Origin: Mermis nigrescens
Taxonomy: Eukaryota > Nematoda > Enoplea > Mermithida > Mermithidae
Assembly: GCA_036768485.1 (NCBI GenBank)
Contig: JAVLUZ010000141.1
Span: 4,043,349-4,107,348, forward strand
Reading direction: 5' to 3'
DNA: 64,000 bases
How positions within the stretch are numbered: the stretch's first letter is position 1; each line of letters opens with the position of its first letter. Below are positions 55,931 through 64,000 of the stretch, piece after piece. The notes beneath the pieces are model-generated. The model was not told the DNA's origin and did no database searches. It saw only the letters and a program-made list of their open reading frames with translations. Made by a program: the position numbers and the translations under genes.

Positions 55931-56305
55931 CATACATGCATACGGTCAAAAGTTCCGGGAGGGGGTAAACCGACTTTTCTTAGGGGGAAGTAAATGAGTA
56001 ATTTTCTGACTAATCTAATGTCAAAATTTGGTGCTTAACTCATCGTGTTTTAAGAATAAGTGCGATGGAATGATCTGTAACATCAAATATATACAAAATA
56101 ATGGAAGACAAGTGTCTGAATAAACGAATTGAACATTCTGCTGCTAGAAAAATAAGTATTTATAATTAAAATAATACTGTTAGATGCAGTTGGCCGCTTT
56201 TTCATGGTTCGAGCAATAAGTTTGGTCCCAAAACGACCTGAGGGGTATGCCTTTCAAAAGTTGTGGTAGGGGAATACCAGCCCATACCCCCAGTGTGCAT
56301 GTGTG
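55931..56305 (+). mobile_element. family E MITE
   Basis: 375 bp, CATACATGCATACGGTC to AGTGTGCATGTGTG. Flanks CTGAGCCT and CTAAGCAT agree at 6 of 8. Homologous along its length to 59423-60125. Confidence 0.8.
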
Positions 56306-56573
56306 CTAAGCATGTCTGTTAAGTACACCGGATTTATAGTTTATAATCAACCCAACAGGTTTTTAAATTCTTTTTTTCCGTATTTTCGTTAGAGGATTAG
56401 GTTTCATACTCGACTTTACATTCAGGATCGAGTGTAAAGAAGAGTTTACAATCAAAAATCGACCAAGACTGTTTCTATACTTTAAACTATTCACCATGCA
56501 GATTGTCATTCTATGAAAAAAGTTGAATGACACACTACGATTAGGAAAGTGAAATTCTGAGATTATCCAGTAG

Positions 56574-56720
56574 CAGGCACGTATCTCTGGGGGAAATGGG
56601 AGGGGAGGGGTTTAGACCTCCCGAAATTCAGGAACATTGGACTTTTTAAACGTTATTTTGTGCTATTTTTGGCATTTTTGAGCTTGTCACCCAGAAATAG
56701 GACGGCCAGCTATGTGCCTA
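56574..56720 (+). mobile_element. N2 MITE
   Basis: 147 bp, CAGGCACGTATCTCTGGGG to GCTATGTGCCTA. Flanks TCCAGTAG and TCCAGTGA agree at 6 of 8. It lies in the short stretch downstream of the Smr gene stop codon. Confidence 0.8.
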
Positions 56721-56866
56721 TCCAGTGAAAGAAAGCGTGAATTTGTACACATACCTACACAAATATCGTACAAGTTGTAAATAAAATTTGCACAGTGTAC
56801 ATCCCAGTCGACGCTTAATAAAAAAGTATAAGTACAATGTGAAACAGAGCAAGTATGTAAGGCAGC

Positions 56867-56912
56867 TCATTTCATGATAATCTGCAGCATTCCGCTATTG
56901 ATTTCGTGAAAC
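56867..56912 (-). CDS. Smr gene last exon with stop
   Basis: 46 nt, acceptor TTATTTAG. Its first G completes Arg, then FHEINSGMLQIIMK and TGA. The length and position match the closing strand of Smr domains. The preceding intron is 60 bp. Confidence 0.9.
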
Positions 56913-59900
56913 CTAAATAAAGAAGCGATAATAACTCAAAAAGAGTGATAAAAATACAAAAAATAAATAAACCTGAGATGTCGCCTCTGCAAATAGGCAA
57001 TTATAGCGGGTTTAATTTTCGGTCCCCGATCCGAGTGTCTGCCAGAACCCGTGACTACATTCAGCTGCTTGCCTGATCCTTAAATTTACGTTGCCAGATT
57101 AGGCGATTGCACAACTAGGCATCAATGCTAGCTCACTGCCTGAAAATTCTGGGAGGGTTAGTTAGATTTCAGCTCCCCGAAATTTGTTCATACTCCAGAA
57201 TTTACGATTTTCCCAAAAATTGTAAAAAGGTGCAATTATAGCATTTTTATTTTATAGCCATCTATCTGCTGGAAAGTGTAAAATTATCTATCCTTCACGC
57301 CATATACTCATTTTGGACTAAATGTATGTATTTTGCGCCATTTACTTAGAATTTGTTAATGTTTTTTGCGAAATGTTTATTAGAGGGTCTTAAGTCACCC
57401 TGTAGATGCGCCAGGTCATGGTTAGCGGGGGATAAAATTCAAGGAATTCATAGCAGTAAAATTAGTGTTCGCTTGTTTTTGCAAGTTAAAAAAGAAAATA
57501 GTCAAATTGGTCTATTAAACGCTTTTTCATGGTAATATCGCATTTTAAAATCATTTTTAGTCCACGTAGACTGCATTTTTATCGCTTTAACACTAAAAAA
57601 TATATAAATTGATCAATACGGCGAGAAACTTTGATGTTTTAGACAATAAGACACAACGTTGGGCGCTTTTCTAATAAAAAGTACATAAAATATGAATCAG
57701 GCACGAAGAATCGGAAAAATTCTGACACTATTAATGCTTCTGTCCTCAAAAATGGTGCAGAAAATGTTCCGTCAGCTCATAATCGCCAGATAGTACATAG
57801 CTTTTGCCTAACCATCCCCTCACCCCCTCCCAATGTGTATGTGTGCTTCACCCTAACCCCACCAAGATGGGCAGCAGTCAAGTTTTATGGGGGAAGGGGG
57901 TTTTCGATGAGGCCAAACTATCAAAAATATCGCCAAAAATTCAATTGTGAGGGTCTATCAATTGAGGGGGGCGGGGTTCATCAGATTTTCGGGGGCCCAG
58001 CCCATCCCCGCCCTACTCCATATGCATGTTTTTTGGATATTAGTACATAAAAAATGTTGGCTTACTGCCTGCGAATTCCTTCAATTTTTCGGCCAACGCC
58101 GACACCGCTTCTTGTACATGCAAATTATGCAAATCTAAGGTGTCGGCTGGACCGTGTCGCTTCCTATTTAAGAATAATAATTTTTATGTATACTGACGTA
58201 ATTTTACAACGACCTCCAAAAATAAACCTGTAATCGAGCAATTTCTGAGCTGCCTGAAAATTCGCTTCTTTCAATTTCGCATCGTGCATTCTACCCTATA
58301 AATTTGCAACAAGTACATAAGTTTAGAAGTTCTTAAAATGATTAGAGTTAATAGAAGTGAACGTAATAAAAATAGCTCATGGATAATTGGCCGTAAATAA
58401 TTACGCAAGCGTTCCGATTGGCTATTAAAATACTTATAACAAAAGCATAGAATGTACATCGTAGAGATTGGGGGTAGATGGTGAGCAGACATGATAGGGG
58501 GAGATGGAGGATCCGCCCACCCAAAGTTGGTCGTCCCCCAATCTCCCCGAAGTCAGGAAAATTTTTGACCTCCCCTCCGATTTTTTGAACAACTTGTGAT
58601 TTTTGGCTGTTTTTAGGTGTTTTTGGCCGTTTTCGGCCAAAAATTGGAGGTCATTTACCCCCCCCCCTAAAAATGGCCAAAGGCCATACATGTAACAGTG
58701 GTGAATGGTGGGGATTCCCCACCCAAAGTCGGCCGTCCTCCCCCATCCCCCAAAGCCAGAAAAATTTTGTCCCCCATTTCTAAAAAATCAAATTGTTTAG
58801 CTGTTTTTAAATGTTTTTGTGGCCGAAAATTGGAGGTCAGTCCCACCCCGTTAAAAATGGCCGGGACCATCTCCCCAATTTTGAGCCGTTACATGTATGC
58901 CGGGAAATCCCTCACAAGATTTCAATACGTTACATGTTTGGATAAGAGTGTAAAATTTCTTTTTGAAGTACCTTATTGGACTCGAAAATAAAAAAAATTC
59001 AAGTTAAATACAACGAAATTGAGCAGAATGTAGTCAAAGATAACAATTTGGCGCGAAGCGCCGGAAAAGTGACTATTTTTTGACTGAAGAACCGCAAAAA
59101 ACGTTTAAAACAACATTTTGCTTGCTAAGATTCATTGAAAACTAAAAAATCAGGGAAAAGTGAAAAACTTTTTGTGGGTACTTCATCATGTATTAACGAA
59201 TAACAGAGATGAAATCACAAGCTACAGAGAAAAGGCAAGCATTTCAGTAATTAGCAAATGAAATCACAAGTAATAACAATGCATAAATAAATTGCATTTT
59301 GAAATGCGTGAAGCGCCGAAGGTTTCTGCCGATCAGAAAAAGCAGCGATATCTATCGTTATATAACCGCTATAAAACAACATCATCACCGCTTATATTTG
59401 AACTTTTCGCACGCAATTTTCACACATGCATGTAAACGGTCAAAAGCTCTGGATAGAAGGGTAAACCGAGATTCCTGGGGGGTAGGGTAAATGGGTAATC
59501 AAATGGAAGGGGGTTAATGAGTAATTTATTCTTATTTAATGTTAAATTTCGATACTTAATTTACTGTTAAATCACTGTATTCTATTCCTCATGGATATTC
59601 GTCGTTCAATTTGAATGAAAACAAATAACAATAAGAGCGATGGAATCACCTTAATCATAAAAATTGTACAAAATAATGGAAGAAAAGTGCCTGAATGACT
59701 GAAATTATAAGTTTAATGCTACAAAAATATCCGTGTGTAATTGAAATTACACTATTATCCATCGTTTTACGCTTTTCTTAGTTCAAGCAATATGGGTTTT
59801 GGTCCAAAATGGCTTAGAGGGGGGGGTAAGCTACCCAGAAGTCATGGTACGGGGTTACCCCCTCATACCCACACCTAGGCGTGGGGGTATGCAACCCCGA

Positions 59901-61608
59901 GAAACCAAAATACCCCCTCAGAATTCAATTTTTGACAATTTGTTTTGTTTTTTTTCGCAATTTTTTATTGCCATTGGATTGTGCTCGATGATAAACGTTG
60001 AAACATGGTGTTTTTTCGTCATAGCGCCATTTTTAAGGCCATTTTTGACCTTTGAAAAATTTTGCACCCTCCAGAATTTTGATGCTGCCCACGTATGCTC
60101 ATACCCCTCATAGTATGCATGTGTGATAAGTGCCCACTTGGCTTATATGTAAAATAAAATTATTAATTCAATTCACTAAATGATTTGAAACGAACTTTTT
60201 CGCCAATTTAACATTTCATCCCATCAAGCACGGTCTTGAATATATTCACGTTAATTATATAAATGTAGGGCGGGACAAAAGAAAGAAAACATATATACCA
60301 ATCCGATTTTCCTACCGACTTGACAATTGTTGACTACTGCAAGCAACTGCCAACCACGTAACTATTCAAAATTTTGAAACGGAGCAATCGCACGTTTCTA
60401 GGGTCGGGGCTAGAAATGTTTGAATATTGGTCTGGCTTTTTGGATTTCTTAAATTTTTAATTAAATTCTTTTAATAATAAATTTAATAAATTTAATTTTT
60501 TAAGCCAAAAAATAGCAAAAAAGGCACCTACATAAAAGTGCAAATTACTTGCTCAAACATTGGAGAGGAAATATCTCAGTCTTTGAAGATTATGGAGGGA
60601 GATTAATTTTGGGTAGGAGATTCCCTCTCCCTTGTTATATACGTGCACATTCAAACGGCTATATCGCAGTATTTTCAGATAAGAAACACATTTCTGCTTC
60701 TTTCCGCTATTGAAAATATGCAAATTTTCAATCAAAACTGAGAAAAAACCCGGAAAAAACTTTACAAATCACTTTCAAAAAATGCACAAACAGGCACGTA
60801 GCTGGCCGTCCTATTTTGGCGGGGGGACCAACGCCAATTTTGGGGGGACTAAGCCCAAAAAGGCCGAAAATAGCACAAAATAACGTTCAAAAAGTCCAAT
60901 TTTTCTGAATTTGGGGGATGGGTCCGACCCCCACCCTATTCCCCCAGAGCTACGTGCCTGTGCACAGACGTTTCAAACGATATGAATGTAAACAGCCATA
61001 TACGTTTGTATGTATGTATATATAAGCGGGAGGGTGAAGATCCTCCCGAGCACTTTAACAGATAGCAGAGGATCTTTATTCTAATCTCCATAGAACCTGA
61101 GATTTTATAACCCTCGGGTATTTGAAAACTTATTTTTTAAAGCTCTTTTTCAGTTGTTTTTGCTTTTCATGACCAACCGTAGGCCGTAACGCGTACATAC
61201 TTTTGTATTGTAAAAAAAGTTTTGATTTTATATATTTTTTTCAAATTTTACATATTAGTTAGCGTAACATATCTTGAAATTTATTTTATTTAACAGTATT
61301 TACACATTTCCGATAAAATTTCTATTTTATATTATAAGACTTTTCAAATATTATTGTAATATTGTTAAATTCATTATAAATTATTTTTTGTTTTCAGTTG
61401 AAACCCGTACGGATGCTCTTACCAGCTGAGCATAATAAGAGGCAGCTGAGTGCATTTTCTTGTGAAACGCTTCCTGAGCTTGCGCAAAGCACTTATTTCT
61501 TAAGTCGTAATGATGCAACGATCGATGCCTCAAGCACTCGTACGATAATGAGGTCAAATCCTCAGGCTCCGATTCGAGTTCGGCGGTCAAAGATTTGTCA
61601 ACGGAAGA
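56867..61608 (-). CDS. DUF1771-Smr domain protein, N4BP2 type, 3' part
   Basis: Five minus-strand exons with matching phases: 61423-61608, 58228-58295, 58066-58163, 56973-57078, 56867-56912 (504 nt, 167 codons plus TGA). The order is DUF1771 (about residues 30-85), then an Smr domain (about 95-167). Smr landmarks are DLHNLHVQEAV, then VVTGSGRHSDRG, KIKPAIIAYL and a C-terminal FHEINSGMLQIIMK. Smr domains of this class are nucleases or RNA-binding modules; Cue2/NONU-1/N4BP2-type proteins cleave mRNA at stalled ribosomes, but activity here is inference. The first listed exon begins in phase 0 after an acceptor, so N-terminal exons (for example CUE or kinase domains in relatives) must lie upstream; none was recognised up to 64000. 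The gene ends about 4.3 kb upstream of gamma-tubulin. Confidence 0.9.
56973..57078 (-). CDS. Smr gene exon: Smr domain, second half
   Basis: 106 nt, weak acceptor TTTAAG and donor GTTTAT. Reads SGKQLNVVTGSGRHSDRG then PKIKPAIIAYLQRRHL. TGSGRHS corresponds to the family's TGRG-HS loop; the usual Arg is replaced by Ser. Phase 1 in, phase 2 out, as the neighbours require. Confidence 0.92.
57846..58030 (+). mobile_element. family B-like MITE in the Smr gene intron
   Basis: AGATGGGCAGCAGTCAAG, then GATGAGGCCAAACTATC and AAAAATTCAATTGTGAGGG, as in other family B copies, ending near CCATATGCATG. Ends are diverged. It stops about 35 bp short of the Smr exon at 58066. Confidence 0.6.
58066..58163 (-). 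CDS. Smr gene exon: Smr domain, first half
   Basis: 98 nt, acceptor AAATAG and donor GTAAGC. Its first G completes Arg, then it reads KRHGPADTLDLHNLHVQEAV and ALAEKLKEFAG. DLH-LHV-EA is the defining Smr motif. Confidence 0.92.
58228..58295 (-). CDS. Smr gene exon: DUF1771 end
   Basis: 68 nt, acceptor TATAG and donor GTTTAT. Reads GRMHDAKLKEANFQAAQKLL then DY plus AG (phase 2). M-KEAN-AA is the end of DUF1771. The intron to the next exon is 64 bp. Confidence 0.9.
58488..58684 (+). mobile_element. family D copy, left neighbour
   Basis: ACATGATAGGGGGAGATGG, then CCCACCCAAAGTTGGTCG and TTTTTAGGTGTTTTTGGCCG, as in the other D copies, running into the next copy. Confidence 0.65.
58685..58899 (+). 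mobile_element. family D MITE, adjacent to a second D copy
   Basis: CATACATGTAACAGTGGTG to AGCCGTTACATGTATG. A related copy (58488-58695) lies immediately before it. Flanks do not match, so the pair may come from recombination. In the Smr gene intron. Confidence 0.7.
59423..60125 (+). mobile_element. family E MITE with nested family A
   Basis: CACATGCATGTAAACGGTC to AGTATGCATGTGTG. Shares a GAGCGATGGAAT block, an ACAAAATAATGGAAGA block and a CAAGCAATA block with 55931-56305. The A element 59870-60097 interrupts it. Confidence 0.78.
59870..60097 (-). mobile_element. family A MITE nested in family E
   Basis: CACACCTAGGCGTGGGGG to GCTGCCCACGTATG, perfect duplication CTCATACC (59862-59869, 60098-60105). 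The flanking sequence is a family E element. Confidence 0.93.
60791..60960 (-). mobile_element. N2 MITE, reverse copy
   Basis: 170 bp with inverted ends CAGGCACGTAGCT and AGCTACGTGCCTG. Flanks TGCACAAA (60783-60790) and TGCACAGA (60961-60968) agree at 7 of 8. Lies in the 3.1-kb intron of the Smr gene. Confidence 0.9.
61423..61608 (-). CDS. Smr gene exon: DUF1771 start
   Basis: 62 codons between acceptor TTCTTAG and donor GTAAGA. An acidic lead (ELESEPEDL) is followed by HHYDLRNKCFAQAQEAF and AASYYAQL, the typical helical start of DUF1771. Phase 0 at the end. Confidence 0.9.
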
Positions 61609-63233
61609 CTAAGAACATTTTAAATTAAAAAATTTAAAAAATAAAAAAATGTCAGCACTAATAGGATACTAAATAAAAAATGATTACAAGCACAATTTTC
61701 TAGAAAGTACAATCGCTGAACAAAATAAAATATTTAATTTTAAATAATTAGGCGAAAGTAAAAAACAATTCGCATTGTACATGAATTTCGTAGACCAATT
61801 TATTTCAACTGCTGAAAAATTTGGAATATGATCAAATAGAGTACAAGATTATTATTCAAAACTTATATACATACATAACAAAAGTAGTCGAATTTAGATA
61901 ATTAGACAATTATAATGAACAATTTAAAAAAATTAGGTATGCATAAGCTACGAATTCGGCCAACACTGAAAACAAGCAGTTTTCGATTAAAAGCTTAAAT
62001 ATAGCATATGTATTTTGCATACTATGCATAAGTGGATGCACGAGGTAAGAGTCGGAAGGGGGGGTAAAACCCAAGAAATCCAAAATAATAAATTTAGAGT
62101 TCACAATTAACTCTTTACTATTTATAAGACTAAAACGGTCAAAATAGCCTATAAAACGCAGTTTCACGGTGATACCGCATTTCAAAAGCGTTTTTAGTCA
62201 ATCTTGACTACATATATATCGTTTATAACACTGGAAAGTATATAAATTGTTCAATTTTAGGCACTTCTTAACTAAAAAACACGTAAAAGTATTAGTCCGG
62301 CACTAAGCGCCGGAAAATTGTTGACATTATTACTCCTTTTATCTTCAAAAATCATGCAGAAAACGTTCCATTAGCTAAATATCGCTCGGACAGTAATTTC
62401 TGCTTGACCCTTCAGCCGGGGCGGGGGATGGAAAGGTTACATCCATACATGGAAGAATTCTGGGGTGCGTGTGTGGCAAAGGTCAAAACGTGGTCTTAAA
62501 AATGGTGGTATGGCGAAAAAACATCATTTTTCAACGTTTCTAATCGAGCACTATCCATTGGCTCGAAAAATTGCGAAAAAAACTAAGAAAATTCAATAAT
62601 TGAATTATGGGAGGGGTATTCCGGTTTTTTTGGAAAATATTCGGCCTTCTGGGAGGGTGCATACCCCCACGCCCACGTGTGGTTATACCCCCACCCCCTA
62701 TGTGCATGTATGATACTATGTATTAGAGGTGCATCGTGTGCAACTTTTTTGAAAGTGCCAGTGCCAATATAAGGCTAACTTTTCTGTATGGAAATTTTTA
62801 GACGGTGGAGTGTGCGACACTAATGCATATCCACGCAAGATACATCAAACAATATTTGCCAATGGCTATTAGGTAAGAAGAGCCAAAAATTGATACTTTG
62901 AGCGAGAAGATCAATAAAAGCATATAAAACTGCTTATTCTAAAAGTTTCTTCGGAAAATAGAAAATCGTGATCAGCCGTATTTTTTGGGGATTAGTATCA
63001 GTAGCCATTCTTCAAGAGTCATATGCCATTAATCCCATCCAACAAGGGCAAATTCTAGCATGCAAAGCAGTATTTCATCGATTTAACCTGTTCACGAATA
63101 GCAATGTCTGCTTCAGGTGTTCATAGCAAATCAATCCAGAATTTTGTTTTCAGAACTTAACTAGATACTTTCTGTTACATCAAGCATGCTAAAATTCCTG
63201 CTTTAATTTCCACGAGAAAGATGTATTTACATT
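61609..63233 (-). other. upstream of the first recognised Smr exon
   Basis: Should be intron of the Smr gene. A family A MITE at 62444-62681 and a near copy of the GGCGC..GCGCC hairpin near 62310 are the only features seen. Confidence 0.45.
62444..62681 (+). mobile_element. family A MITE
   Basis: CATACATGGAAGAATTCTGG to CACGCCCACGTGTG. Flanks GTTACATC and GTTATACC agree at 6 of 8. Upstream of the first recognised Smr exon. Confidence 0.85.
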
Positions 63234-63850
63234 CAGGGCCGGATGTAAGGGGAGGGGGCGGGGAAGCGGCCGCCCCCATTTGGCCAAAAATATTTAGCGA
63301 GATTAAGAATGGATATGCAATTTGCAATGATTTTTGGCCATCAGTGACCATTATTTCTCAAATTTTTCCGCTGCTACGCAGCCGTATAATTCCTATTAAT
63401 GACATTTATTTACTTTCTTGGCGACCTGGAAGCCAATTTCTGTTTATGTAAGTTTCAAAACAATTTTAAGAGCAGAAACAGCCATTTTCGCAGTTTTATT
63501 CTATTTTCAATTAAAAATTTCGATGTTTCTCATCAAATGTCTATAAATAAAGGAAATAAAGCAGTAAACTATGCTTCTAAACGACTATACGCCTTAATTT
63601 CACAAATTTTCCGGCGCTTCAAGCCAGATTTTTGTTAAAATCAAAGAAATTTAATGATTTTTCGCAAAAAATTGCCGAAAATGTAAAATTTTAAGAAAAA
63701 ATATTGCGTCAAAAGTGATTTTATGTAAAAGTATACAATGTAAAACACCGAAAAAAACGTCATTTCGCGCGTTAAGAGCAAATTTTTGACTGTTTTTGGA
63801 AAAGTTGGGATACCGCCCTCCCCCTTAGGAAAATCCTAGATACGCCACTG
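63234..63850. mobile_element. hAT-N1 element, uninterrupted copy
   Basis: 617 bp, ends CAGGGCCGGATGTAAGG and CCTAGATACGCCACTG, flanks TTTACATT (63226-63233) and TTAACATT (63851-63858), 7 of 8 identical. It is the cleanest reference copy for the 33026 and 11076 copies. Confidence 0.88.
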
Positions 63851-64000
63851 TTAACATTAGTTGAGCATAATGAGTATCAATGTTTTACTATCCCAGAAAT
63901 TCAATAATGGGATAAAAAGTTAAATTGTTGGAGAAACACTTATGTAGGATAATTCGCTCAAATCTACTTATGCATTTACTAATTAGCACCGGCACCGATG

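Larger units (their letters stand above)
52543..56866 (-). other. intergenic region between the Smr gene and gamma-tubulin
   Basis: Should contain the Smr gene 3' UTR and the gamma-tubulin promoter. Seen: family F, D, E and N2 MITEs. Short plus-strand frames at 53826-54236 have no recognised similarity. No promoter element can be singled out. Confidence 0.5.

Overview
This is a eukaryotic, almost certainly invertebrate metazoan, nuclear window. It is AT-rich, has GT-AG spliced exons separated by short (55-64 bp) and long (1-6 kb) introns, no long open reading frames, and a dense load of non-autonomous DNA transposons. The phylum cannot be fixed from the sequence alone; the proteins that can be read are generic animal types.

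Two multi-exon genes on the minus strand are firmly readable. A gamma-tubulin gene runs from its ATG at 52542 down to 32170. Its eleven exons have mutually consistent phases and sum to exactly 453 codons, about the length of animal gamma-tubulin, yet they spread over 20 kb. Upstream of it lies the 3' part of a DUF1771-Smr protein gene of the N4BP2 type (five exons, 61608 down to the TGA at 56867); its N-terminal exons are not found. Weaker coding pieces are a ZSWIM-like DNA-binding exon (4689-4947), an unidentified 3' exon (2617-3039), an orphan exon inside gamma-tubulin intron 10 (32594-32735) and a possible plus-strand exon in intron 2 (44429-44590).

Layout: 1-5 kb holds small TATAGTCTG-ended MITEs and the two minus-strand exons. 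6.7-25 kb is a repeat island: two inverted copies of a roughly 3 kb element carrying GTGTAAA/TTTACAC arrays, two fold-back elements, a 5.25 kb unit with about 490-bp terminal inverted repeats that encloses one of those copies, a Penelope-like GIY-YIG remnant, a hAT element with a decayed transposase, a (TG)n tract and two tRNA-derived SINE copies. 26-32 kb is nested MITEs. 32-52.5 kb is the gamma-tubulin gene with transposon-filled introns. 52.5-64 kb is intergenic sequence, the Smr gene and more MITEs.

The most striking general feature is a population of elements with 8-bp target-site duplications. Many can be delimited to the base, and several are nested inside one another. At least six internally unrelated families share the same CATAC(A/G)TG-type ends, which suggests one (probably hAT-like) transposase mobilising many different interiors. 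A GC-rich mini-hairpin, GGCGCGAAGCGCC, recurs in several of these families.
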